Shown: one piece after another, positions 1 to 12,455 of the stretch
How positions within the stretch are numbered: position 1 is the stretch's first letter
Layout: the number at the start of each line of letters is the position of its first letter
Origin: Temnothorax longispinosus
Taxonomy: Eukaryota; Arthropoda; Insecta; Hymenoptera; Formicidae
Assembly: GCF_030848805.1 (NCBI RefSeq)
Contig: NC_092360.1
Span: 15,996,001 to 16,060,000 of the forward strand
Direction of reading: 5' to 3'
Length of the DNA: 64,000 bases
Program-made: the position numbers and the translations under genes
Notes under the pieces: generated by a model
Database searches by the model: none
What the model saw: the letters and a program-made list of their open reading frames with translations, nothing else
What the model was told of the DNA's origin: nothing

Positions 1-909
1 AATATAACGCAAAAGAGACTAAAAAGCAAATTAGATTCTGATCCATTTAAATAGCTTGAAGCACCATAAAACGTTTAATTACGAAAATCAATACTTTCAG
101 GTCAAACCACATGAAGTCTCATCGCAATCGACCCACGGATATTCGAACACCGGGTTACGCGAACATATCGATTGCACTAGTATTCGCTAATCACATCTAG
201 CTGAGGAAGAAGGGTCAGAAACTCGAGCATAAGATGTCAATAGCTTCTAAATATCGAGACTTTGTTCGGATATATATTTTAAATGTTGATAATTAATTTC
301 ATTAGCTGTGCATATCAATATTTGGAAAAAATATATTAAATCGCAGCTGAACATAACATCGTTAATATTTTATCGCTATTAGAGACATAATAATCTTTTA
401 TGGAATAAAATTTTCTAAAAACTAATTTATATATTTTTATAAAATATAATAATTATTTGCGTTGTTCTTATTTTTTCCTCAATATATCAAAAACTTATAT
501 ACAAATATATAGAATACCATTGCATTTTAATAGAGTGTCAAATAAAATATCAATTGGTACTTCACGTATCCTAATGGTTTAGTTTATTGGTAAACATGTA
601 AAAGTATCGATATTTTAAGCTGAAGCATCCCTACGTGTAGTACACTGAGAGGACACGCGGGTGAGATCACAGGGGCAGTCCACACTGACTGACTGTTACA
701 TTTACCTAAACGGAAAACAACCGTCTGATAGCGGGTCGGCGCTCTTGCTTCGTGAAAAGAAAGAAGAATACAGCATATTATTTTCATCCGAGTCTCGATA
801 ACTGCGCATGATCGCGACAACCGCGAGTGAGAGAGATATATGTAGCGATCGTCGTCAAAGACGAGGAGCGTTCGACGTCTGCCGCGGATAATATAATTGG
901 AGACGAGAG
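1..909. other. 3' flank of the unidentified gene, no further gene seen
   Basis: AT-rich sequence downstream of the stop codon at 910-912 on the minus strand. A minus-strand AATAAA at 583-588 lies about 325 bases past the stop and could be the polyadenylation signal. No other coding or repeat structure was recognised. Confidence 0.4.
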
Positions 910-3047
910 CTAATCACCTGCTTTGTAATTCAATTTCTCATAAGGATCAGGTCCGGTCGCTTTGATGTCCTGCTCCTGAATGGGCTCTATACTTTCCTGG
1001 CTGTCGGGACTGATATCGTCCTGCTCAGCTCGACTCTCCTGTTTCTTGCTCGAGACTGATCTGGAGGATGCTATCTCCTCGTAGGTCATCCCAGGCGGGT
1101 ACTTTCGCGTTCTAGAAAGATTGGCGCTTCCCTGTCGTTCCAATTTATGCCGCGCCATTGCCTCGTAATCTTCATAGGATAATCCAGCGCCAAACCTACG
1201 AATGAAATTGCGTGTCGCAGAGTGAATATTCATGAATATAGCAAACATCACAATATTATCCTTAACTGGCAAGGGTAAATTCATGCTGTAGTGCATACGA
1301 CACGTTAATAGCTTGCTAATAGTTGCGCATACAATTAGAATTTACATTGTAAGAAAATTGTAGTACCTATACGGTTTTATATACATATACTATGTACTGG
1401 CTAGCAAATATTTATATGGCAAATTGTATAAAAAATAAAATTATAAAGCTACAACACAATGGCAAATATAAAAAAACTGTAATAAATCTAAAAAAATATG
1501 ATAATCTTTAACATTTTTATGTTTTGGATAATTTTTCTAAATATGTTATTTATAAAACGGGAAATATATTTATTTATAATAATAAATTTAAAGAAATATA
1601 TAGATAATAATTATTTGCGTGTATTTTAATAATATGGAACTTCGTTTCAATCGCAATTAAAGAAATGTTAGTTTAGACAATAAAAATAGAGGAAAGTACC
1701 CGATTATGAGATACCATATCTATTTTGTGTGATTGCCGGAAGTCTATGGGCAGAATTGAAAAATATAGTAGGTAATTTTGAAGGGAATTTAATAAGCTTT
1801 AAGATGTTGAAATGTAAAATTTAATTTAAATATTAATTTTGCTGAAAATTAGAAAAATGTAAAAAATGAGCTTTCGACAAAATCGCAAAAGTGTGCTCCT
1901 AATATGAGAGACCCCGGGAAATCGCTAATAAAGTGCAAAATAAATCAGTATTACTATTAAAAACCTTTATTTAATGTTTCTCAAATACACATGTGATGCA
2001 GAAGCATATTTGCAACAATCGTAAACCCACTTATACTCAATATTGTACCTAATCTTCCCCCTCCACCCTTCCCTCTCAAATCAAGGTCAGCACAGTCTTA
2101 TAAATTCGTATAAACCTTCCCTTAACGTTAATATAGTATTTTCTCTTTTTTTATTACTATACAATAACTTTCATACTCCAGCAACCCAGAAGTACCATGA
2201 GTATCTCATGTTACGAGCACCACGCCTTGCGGTTTCACAATCACCAAATCTAATCTCTACAATTGAGCAACTCAACATATCCCGTATTTTCCTATTAATA
2301 CGACCTTACTCTATCACTGCATGCAGAACTTATTGCCAAATATTTATTAATTATATAATAAACAAGGTTTAAAGACTCATATTCATGGCACTTGACAACA
2401 TCCAATTTCAGAATTTCTTTCTCTGCAACGACTACACGCACGATCAAACAATGAATTTTCCACTAAATAGGTTTTACCCCAAGGGCAATAAGTTCATGGT
2501 GAAACTAACAGATAGGGTCTATTAGTTTAGCAGAAACCTCGCTGTCGCATATTAGGAGCCTATCTCATAATAGGTGACTTTCCTACCTTAATTGTTGAAT
2601 CACACTATCATGTTTACAGTTTCAATATTGTGATATATACCTATGCTCTCAACATATATGACCTAATTATTATAAGGCATTTGGGATAATAAAACGCTTA
2701 CTTACCTCGGGAGCCTGAGTTTCCGTCGTCCTAATTGCTCCTCTGGCTTGATAACCTGTGGTGGTGCTTGTGGTGACAATGACAGCGAAGAAGGGGTTGT
2801 AGTTAGTTCGCTTTCCTCTAAGCTGCTGCTAAGAACGGATCCTATTCTATTCCCTAGGCCCTGAAGGTACTCTCCGCTTCCTCCTAGAGCGGATCGCACA
2901 GACCTAAGAGCACCTCTGGTGCGTCCAATTAACGACACTCCTCCATTGGATGGCAAGGCAGTTGTAACGTCTACCATCTCCTGGAACATGCATTGCATGC
3001 ATTGAATCGCAATTAACCCGTGAAAGCCCATATCTTCAAGACTGCTA
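910..3047 (-). CDS. last two exons of an unidentified insect protein gene
   Basis: Two exons can be joined. Exon A runs from about 3047 down to 2706 and ends at a consensus donor GTAAGT. Exon B runs 1285-910, preceded by the acceptor TATGCACTACAG. Exon A leaves two bases and exon B supplies one, so the frame is kept across the 1.42-kb intron. Exon A encodes a Ser/Gly-rich stretch (SGEYLQGLGNRIGSVLSSS) followed by Pro/Ser-rich sequence. Exon B encodes 124 residues, charged and low in hydrophobic segments, containing LSYEDYEAMARHKLER and KYPPGMTYEEIASSR and ending EKLNYKAGD. The tail looks like a cytoplasmic C-terminus, which is inference. The upstream boundary of exon A is uncertain (AG at 3048-3049 or 3042-3043 are both possible) and earlier exons were not found. 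I do not recognise the family and give no function. Confidence 0.55.
1689..2586. mobile_element. MITE-like element in the intron
   Basis: The ends are imperfect inverted repeats: GGAAAGTACCCGATTATGAG from 1691, matched on the other strand by GGAAAGTCACCTATTATGAG ending near 2584. The motif CTAATATGAGAG recurs inside. The element lies wholly in the intron between the two exons above. No transposase was recognised, so it is probably non-autonomous. Superfamily undetermined. Confidence 0.55.
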
Positions 3048-3617
3048 CTGGCACAAAGAACTCTTGTATATCTAGACAACAAGTTATTTGTAATAATCAA
3101 TTAATATCTGAATTCATAATAGCATGCGAGAGATATAAATGTAAAAAAAGTAAAATTAAAAAATTAAAATGTTACGTACAACAGATGGCAAAGATTAATA
3201 TGTGCTATGCGTATTTGGAAATACAAATACTTATCATATGTTTGCAATTTTAATTAAAGCAGCGAGTGTTTTGTGACGCAAATGGATTAAGTTCGAGACA
3301 ACAACATAGAATTAATTAATATGTAGCCAAATCCCATATATTAATATACATAGCTTTTAAAGATTCAGTTTTTGCTTTTTCGAAAGTTTACGTGCAAAAT
3401 ATAAACAGAAACTCTTGCTCTTACAAAAGTGCAAAAGCAGAAAACATAATGTAATAATTGTTTTGATGAATAAAAATTATATTTTTACAAATTTTAATTT
3501 ATATATCCAAAAAAGCAGTCTTTGCATCTCTGAAATCATAAATAGGTAAGTAAAATAGAAAAACATTTTACAAATTTAAAAACAAAAAGTAATAAAAATA
3601 AAACAGTAAAAATAAAA

Positions 3618-3930
3618 AAATACTTTTTCCTAACGCGAGCGTGAAATGGGTCGCTTTTCGCGCCTGTTTTTGAGTGAGCAAAACGATCCATTTCGCGATG
3701 ATGACGTAAGCGTTGAAACATGGAGCCATTTCTCAACTAGTGGAGAAATGAAATTGTAAAACAAGCGCGAAAAGCGGCCTGTTTCACGCTCTTGTTAGGA
3801 AAAATAGTATGAACAACTCGTGGGAAGAGTGGTCGAGCCCAAATGAGTGTTATGGTCGCACTCGCTTCGCTCGTGCGACCATAACACTCATTTGGGCTCG
3901 ACCACTCTTCCCACGAGTTGTACAATATAC
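3618..3930. repeat. adjacent foldback elements
   Basis: Two inverted repeats side by side. Arms of about 45 bp at 3628-3672 and 3757-3800 share CGCTTTTCGCGC and flank a small inner hairpin (CATTTCTC/GAGAAATG). Next to them, 3812-3920 is an almost perfect palindrome with arms of about 50 bp and a loop of about 11 bases. The arm identity suggests a recent foldback or MITE insertion. Confidence 0.7.
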
Positions 3931-6900
3931 TGCTATTGTAGACTTTTTCAAAATTTTAAATTGAATCACGTTATTTTCTAACCACAAAGTTAGCAATAAA
4001 ATTTAATAATTAATTTATCTTATGGGTTATGACAATAAGGAGAAATTCTAGCAAATTCGGATCTTATTCGATACAACTTCGTTTGAATGCCGATCATGCA
4101 AGGGTTTCTAATTCGCTGAAGTAGTTTGCACCGGATTCCGATTACGCATTCCGCCGTTTCAGCAAAGCAATTTGCGAAACTCGCGCGATTTACCTCGTCG
4201 GCTGTAGGCTCAATATAGTCTTTGCGAAACGAATAAGGCTGAAAGTAATCTTAGATAAGAGACGTAAGCTTCATTTCCGATGTATATAGGCCACTGCGAC
4301 CACCTACTCATCTATGCACACGTGTACGCTATGCGTAAAACGATGACGGTGAATCGTAGTAAAGAGAGTTGAAAGAAAGATACGTCGACTGGAAGTGATA
4401 TAAAAATTTCGAAGCCACCGAAGTTGTTTGAAATCGTATTATTTTAACCATAATAAAAAAAAAATAGAAAATATTTAGAGTTCTCGAAAAAGTGAGAATA
4501 AATTACATATGTAAAAAATAAATAGTAATTTGCATTGTGCGTACAATTTATTATCACAAATAACTAATTAATGATATGTGAAGTCTACTGCCATATGAAA
4601 AATTTTCACGTTATTAGTTATTTGCTCTGTACATAATTATCACTAATATTACTTTAAGAATAATTTTTCTTTGTTATACTAACTCTGTTACTGTAAAAAA
4701 GTTAAAATATTATTATTTATTTATCGGCAAAATCATAGACGCCTATTAATTGTAAATTTCCATGAAAAATTATCTATTATTGCGTGTTTTATAATAATAC
4801 TACATTAGTAATAATATGTAAGCTTATTGATTAAGCTTTCAGCGACGTAATCACAATAAATCTAAATGTGTTTGGCGCCCGTTCATCCAATATCATATTA
4901 CGCTATGTCGCATATACGACCTTTTGCATTCATGCTTTACACCAAAAAGTCGAACGCGCAACATGACACTATTAGGAAAGGGCATTCCATTTATATCGTG
5001 CTCCACTTTATTACTGACAAAGAGACTTTAAAACGATTTATTTATTCTGAGAACTTCTGGAGTAAAGCGAATATATAGATTTATCATAATACTTTACAAA
5101 CACACAATAATTTCTATTCTATTTCTTGCATAAAATAACATCTATCTTCAACTGTCCATGGAAAAAGGAATGATAAAATAAGTTGAACTAACAAAAATAA
5201 AGTCGCAAAAATCGTATATATATACAACCGTGATCAGAACGGTCGTCTGTTATTGACTGAATACATTAGACTGAACAAACTTTTATAATTGGCTTACCAT
5301 ACGTTGTGGTGACCGCAAAAGATATAAAATCAACACGGATATCCTTTACGGCAAGCTATCATTGACCACTGCACACGAATTTTTGGTAATTCACTCTATT
5401 CCAACGCTTGCATTTATAAGAATTTTACTTTCATATTATAACATAATTCATCATTATATAACAATATATAATTACTCAAAGCAATGTACATAATGCGTTT
5501 AAAAATATATAATTTTACTTAATAACAATTTAATTTATATATTAATTGTAACGTGTATTAATATAATTAAGATTTTAATAAATAAATAACTAAATTATTG
5601 ATCTTCAATGTGCTTTAAAAGAGCACAAAAATTTCATTATCTTATTATTATTATCTTATTATTAATTTAATTATGTTAAAATTTAATTATCGAAGTATAT
5701 AATACCAGAATTGGAAAGTTGCAATCAGTTCTAATTTCATCAAGAAATTCTGAAATCTATTTCTTTTTTTTTTACAATAAAAAAATTATATAAGGTAGGT
5801 AAGTTTTGCAATATGTAACCTACGAAAATGCATTAAACTTTCAAGAAATTTTTTTTTCAAATTTATAAAAAAATACATGTGTTTACTTTTATTAATCAGC
5901 GTTTTTTTGAATCTCAATTATATATGAATATCTTTTATATATTTATTACTGCAGTTAAAACATTACGTTACAAAAATTCTCAATTGGTCGACATTTAAGA
6001 TAAAATAAAAAAAGTAATAAAATACATTTAACAAAAATAATTGTGATAAGGAATAATGAAGAATCACGGGATTTTGTTGATAAAACCGTAAATATAACTC
6101 TTTTCACAATGTCTAAAAGATAGATCATCGATTGCGTCCACATGTTTACGGCAAGTTCGACGCCGCAAGAATTTCCGTTTAATGTGGGTGATGTGAAACC
6201 GAAAGCACGTAATATCTACTGGATATTATATGTCAAAGATATATCTCAACATTTGAAATATAGTTTATAGTCAAACGTAATCAAACTTGAGAGAAGAGCA
6301 TAAATCAATAATAAAAAAATTCATCAATTTTAACAAAAAATGATTAATGTAAATTAAACATTTTCTTCAGAGCATCAATTCTTTTTAAGGAAAGATATAT
6401 TCAGTAGTAAATAATAAAATAAATAATAGAAAATAAAAGCAAAGTTACTTATATTTACAGAGTGGAACTAAAACATCATAAATACTTTATTAATTTAAAT
6501 CATTCTTACTTATTTTTAATTTTAATAATAAAATAAATAATATTGCGCTTACTAGTAAGGTCCGGCCACTATTGACGATGATACATAAAAGATATTTCTC
6601 TGATTATATTAGAATAAAACTAGAAGCATATCAACACGTACTGAGAGATATAAAACTTTATATTAGTAACATAAAGTTTGTATGTGTGATAAAAGGAAAA
6701 TATTATAAGGAGCAATGACCGGCATGCACAAACAACAGATGGCAAACAAGTATCAATAAGAAATTTATTATATTAGACAAGCGGATCATGCGGGAGTGGA
6801 CGATATCGGACAGCACGTGAACGATTGTATTTCACAGTGGAACCACAACTGCAATGCAGCGTTATCTATATTATGCAGTTCCGCGCTATGCGGGACATAC

Positions 6901-8159
6901 TGACATACGGACGTTCTTAAATATTACAATTACAAGAGAAAAAAGAGGGAGGAAGAGAGAACAAAATATTCTTTGGTTTATTCGTGAACGTGGCGTATTG
7001 TTGCAGCGACAAATTGAAATTACGAATATTATATAGTATATAGATACAAGTGCGGCAAAATACAATTTGTCACAGGAGAATGTCTCGACAAATGCGTCGA
7101 GTCGAAGTAGCGTGATCTAACAGAACTGCATTCGAACAGAACAGACGACGACGGTTTTGTTTCTGACGAGTGACACATTATTAACGCAAAATATGATATA
7201 ATATATTCCGCATGCAAAACTAACGTCGCAAAAATGTCAAACAAGAAACATTCGTAATAAATGTTGCAATAGTAAATTTGCGTATCAGTGCTGCGTGATC
7301 GCATTTGTTAAAACGTAAGCTAGAATTTGCATTACTTTGAAATATTTTAAATGCAATTTCATGGTAATTGCTTAATTCTTTCGGCTCTTAAAAAATGTGT
7401 TTCAATATTCTGCATATTAATCTGTATGTTTGCATTACTCCATAACTATATACAAGTGTGAAAATAAATCTGTGTGTAATTTGTTATAAAAAAGAACTTT
7501 TAACATATATTTCTTTGTAAGGTTATTACAGTGTTAGTAATTAACAACTGTTGCTAGATTACAGACGCTAATCATCTACACATTAAATTGACAAATGCTT
7601 GAATATTTATAATTGTCAAATAATTATAATGCCAAACAACCATTATTTTCACTTATAAAATATTATTACAATGTTTATAGCAATTGAGTAGAAAAAAAAT
7701 TTTTTAAATTGGGAAACATTAAAAACACAAATGTTTTTTATTAAATAGATTTTCAACGTGTAACACGTTATCGACTCTGTTATCGAAACACAGTTTAGTA
7801 TATAGGTGATTTGTACATTTGCACATTTCTGCATTTGCAAGCATATCAAGTATATTAACGAAACAAAAACATTTCTTAATTTATTATATGTAAAGCTTTT
7901 AATATTTTGTAAAGTCTTTGATTTAAGAATTTATGATATTAGTTAAAAATACTCCAAATAATTTACAATACATAAAATAAAAAAAAAATGATAAAACAGT
8001 TGCGTAAGCGTTAGTTAAAATTTAAAACATATGATATCTTATTATCACATTAACTATTCTTGTACAATAAAATCGAGAAACATATACAGACCAAAAGTTT
8101 TGAATACATGCACACATTCGAGAAAAAAAATGATTACCAAAAGTAATATAAGATATTAT
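3931..8159. other. AT-rich intergenic or intronic DNA, nothing recognised
   Basis: Several short open frames occur on both strands here, but none shows a protein family, consistent splice signals or unusual composition. It may hold upstream exons of the gene at 0.9-3.0 kb that I could not identify. Confidence 0.4.
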
Positions 8160-8259
8160 TAAATAACTAAACTCAACATATAATGAATGAATTATTACAG
8201 TCCTAAATTTTTATAAATGTTTCGCGCAAAAAATTAAAAATAAGATAACATTAAGTGAA

Positions 8260-8910
8260 AAATGTTAAAAGACAGTAATGGGCAATTTGCAAGTGACACG
8301 AGCACAGCTGTTAAAACAAACCACACTCTATCATTCTATAAATTGCGTTTTATCGATTAAAGTAAACAGTGTCCTAATGGCAGATTCCACAAACTCATAG
8401 ATCCCCTTTAAAAAAATTATTATAAGAAACAATATAACCGGGGGAGGGGGGGGGGAGTAAAATAAGTCAATGTATCTGTTGGAACATACTGTGAATTAAT
8501 AAATCAAATTTGGATATATTTTTTGAGTTAAATACCGTGCAGGTATGAAGCTCGGGATCAAAAACGATCACTGTCACCCTCGCCGAATGTTCGTACAAAC
8601 ACGTGCAACACTGCTTTTGACATACTACTATGGACTTGCACCATCGCGAGCTTTGCAGCTACCTCGGGGCCCATTGGCACGTAACGTTGCATTACCCCTC
8701 CAGTATACGATCGGATTAATAAAGGCGCATGCGTTTATCGCGATCAATACAACGTCTCGATTTACCGGCACGTTGATTAATTCTGGTCGTGAAGAAAATC
8801 GCCACCGTGTGCATATACTGACAGTCGATACCATGCCAACTAACAATAAATTATCCGCGACAAAATTAATTCAATTAATATCTACTCTAAATCGAAATAG
8901 ATGAGCATAA
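8260..8910. other. 3' flanking block kept in both duplication arms
   Basis: It aligns well with 26990-27630. An open frame of 119 codons on + and one of 72 codons on - exist here, but both are broken by indels in arm 2, so coding function is unlikely. It is more GC-rich than its surroundings and could be regulatory or an old exon remnant. Confidence 0.35.
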
Positions 8911-9397
8911 TCGGATAAAATAAACGTATTACTGTTAGTTCAAAAATTCTTATCATGTAAATAAAATAATTATTAAATTTTTTTATACTTAACTGTCTAA
9001 AATTTAACTCCGACTGAATATGCAAAATAATTAAATAATGCAAATATTACCATATTTATACCTAAGTTTTTTATATTTACATAATTTGAAATAAGTATCT
9101 AATATATTAATAACTCCAGAAACAGAACAGTGGCAGTGATGCAAAACAAAGTTTCAGATATCCGCAACATTAATATGCAGCAAAATTTTATAATACGTAC
9201 AAATTACAAGTAATTAGATAAAAATTACAATTATAGGTACTTAAATGTACCAAAAATTCTTAATTATTTCTTCTAATAAATATAGCCATAGTCAACTAAG
9301 TTTGTTTTATTTGTTTCTTTTTATTGCAAGAAAGATTACACAAGTGTAATTAAAAACATTTGTAAGAAAAGTTAGATATACTTCGGAAATAATATAT

Positions 9398-12300
9398 TTA
9401 TACAGTAATATATACTACAGCAGCTTTCGCAGGTAGAGATATCGTCTTCACGTCAATTAGTTTCCTACACAAAAAAACACAAACGTAATTTATTACATTG
9501 TTATCAATTATTATATTAAATTTATAGATAATATATAATTTTCTTTCAATCATAAAACAATATAATATTAGTAATTACTTTAAAAAGTCTAAAAGCAAAT
9601 TTTTTACGAAAATTGTTTAAACAATTGCATTTTTTACAACATATATCTTATATGTACGCAACCAATTAATTAAAATACAAAAATTTATTTTTATTATTAA
9701 GAGTATCTAAACGTTTCTGTAATTAGATCTTTCATAAAATGTAATTTAAAAAATTAATAATTTCACCAAGAAATTATGAAGAAAATTAGAACTGATGTTG
9801 ACAGAACGTTTATAAAAAAATCATAATTTTTATATGAAAAGTTATACTATTATTTACTTATTTATATGTAAACATTGCAAACAATATCAAAAAATACATA
9901 AATCATACCCAGCTTTCATATTAGAACCCAAACTAGCAACTTGGACCTTTAGATTCGAAGGAAGACCTTCTTGTGACAGATCGACAACTTGAGATTCATC
10001 GTCGCTGAAGTTAATCAGAAGCACCACGATGCGGTAACCATTGTTTCGAATTACACCCAGAACAATGTCATTGTTTGTCGTGATCGATTTATAACTTCCT
10101 TCGGTAAGAGCCGGCTCCGTACGGTGCAAGAGGGCTAAGGTCTTATAAATCTTGTAGTGTGATTCCTTGGCTTCCATCTGCTTCGCCAGATTCAACTGCT
10201 TGTAATTCTGATTTACTGGAAGCCACGTCGACTTTGCCGTGCTAAAACCTGCCGTAACAAGAAATAATTAAATAGCAAAGTATATAAATTAAAGTATATT
10301 ATCCATTCTACTAAACACACTAAGAGGACACAAATGATCATCCTTTACCTGCATTCTTCGTCGCGTCCCATTGGAATGGCGTGCGTTCAGGATCTCGGGT
10401 CACACTCAGGTATTGCGCTTGACCCGCGAGGCATGCCTGAGGATCTTTCGTGTCTTCCCAGGATATATCCCTTTTGTCCACCATGCCGATTTCATCACCG
10501 TTATACGTCACTGCCAAACCCGGTAAAATCATAGATAACATGGTCATTTGATCCGATCTGTCAGGAAAACGAGAGGCAATACGCGGATTATCGTGATTAC
10601 CCAACTGAAAAAAATTATATTACATTTTAACTTCCCTTATGAAATAAGTAACTGATTTTTTATTTTTATGTAATGCGAGACAGGCATTCTGTTACAGATT
10701 AATCGCCAATTTAAAAAATCTTTATATAAATCCTTATACAGTTAAAAGAAATCAAGGTAATTGTGTAGATGGAGGAGGTCACCTTGGATGACCTTGATTT
10801 TTAAGTATGTTGTCAAGGTCACCCTCTTGAGTGACTTTCAGAAGGTTTCAGCCCGCGCTCGTTGTTTATTAAAAATTTATTATCTAATAAAAAAAGTTTG
10901 AGAAATGTAGCAGTTATGAGTATTAAAAGGCATAAATGATTAATATATATGTCAAAATAGTACATGCATGAACAAGAAAAGTTATTTAAAGCAGTGAATC
11001 GTAAATATATTGAAATCTTTTTGGTTTAATATACATTGCCATTAAGCAATTAAATGTTTAAAGCAGGTAATAGTTTATATTTTTGGATAGTTCCCCTGCA
11101 GGGGGCTCCACTATTGTTGAACTAGACACATAGTGCCTTCAAAATACATGCGTGGGCTTTCCACGCGTGGAAAGTTATAAACCCATGTGGCGTTTTTTGT
11201 GAAATTATTATACGATATGTTCATAGAACAACAATTATAGACCTCGTTTCGAGCCGAAAACAACACGATTCGCTGCTTTAATGAATATGCTAATTAATGA
11301 ACGTGCAATTGTATGATTGTTAATAAATTTTCAATAAACAACGAGCGCGGGCTGAAACCTTCCGAAGGTCACTCAGGAGGGTAACTTTGACAACATACTT
11401 GAAAATCCAAGGTCATCCAAGGTGACCTCCTCCATCTACACAATTACCGAAATCAATTATAATAACTTGGATTCTTTTTATTAAAGTTCTAAAATGATAT
11501 TTTCCAACTGTAGTACAAATTTAAGTAAAAATTGTCCTTAATGCTTTATAAGTACGACTAATTTTTCACATTGTTATGAAAGAGTATACGTTCCTTTAAA
11601 AATATAATATGTAATACATATGATGTATTCAGTTTTACAAAAAAAAAAAAGACAAAAATCACAATTTACATCAATAAATTTAGACTAACAAACATTTTAC
11701 TAAATTTTATAAAGAAAAAACGTAATTTGTTTGTAATGTTTTTATCATCATAATAATAATTTCATATAAATACGTACCACCCAATTAGCGACTTCACCTC
11801 TTGGCATTGAATTCATCCAAGAATCCATTTCTCGTTTAAAATCTTGCGCGGACGATTTTGAGTTTAAATTTCTAATAAACTTAAAGTTAAAAGGCAGCAA
11901 GTTGTAATCATAATATTGTATAGTGTGCTCTAAAGTAGTGTACGCCTCCATCACTACCATCTGAATCAAAAGAGAAACGTACGTATTGCATCATGCACGA
12001 AGATAGCACGATATGGATGGATTTAATATAAGAAAACAGAAAATCAATTCATGTACCTTCTGATCCTGATTATGTTTAGCAGCATACAAATCTACGAATT
12101 TTCGCCACTCTCCAAACAGCTTGTAAGTTTCGATTAAATCCAAAGTATAAATATGATTCAAATACGTATAATCTCGTGGCGTGGCACCTTCCACAAAACT
12201 TCTAGGTTCATCCCGTAACTTTAAGTCTTCATAAATAAATGCAGAGGAATCAATGCGGAATCCGTCTATACCCAAATCCAGCCAAAATATCAAAACTTTC

Positions 12301-12410
12301 TATAACCAATCAAACATATGATCAAAAATTATAAGAATAAACTTATTTTAAAAATAAGTATAATAAACATGTGAGTTTAGTTTTGTAATTAAATTCTATA
12401 TTAGAATATT

Positions 12411-12455
<45 letters not shown>

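Noticed and set aside
8545..8904. 119-codon open frame as a gene
   Set aside because: The duplicate at 27.0-27.6 kb breaks the frame with indels, and an equally open frame exists on the opposite strand.
9887..9908. Maltase 1 ending at the in-frame stop at 9887
   Set aside because: The GTATGA donor at 9908 and an acceptor at 9465 give an in-phase eighth exon with a typical maltase C-terminus, and the same holds in copy 2.
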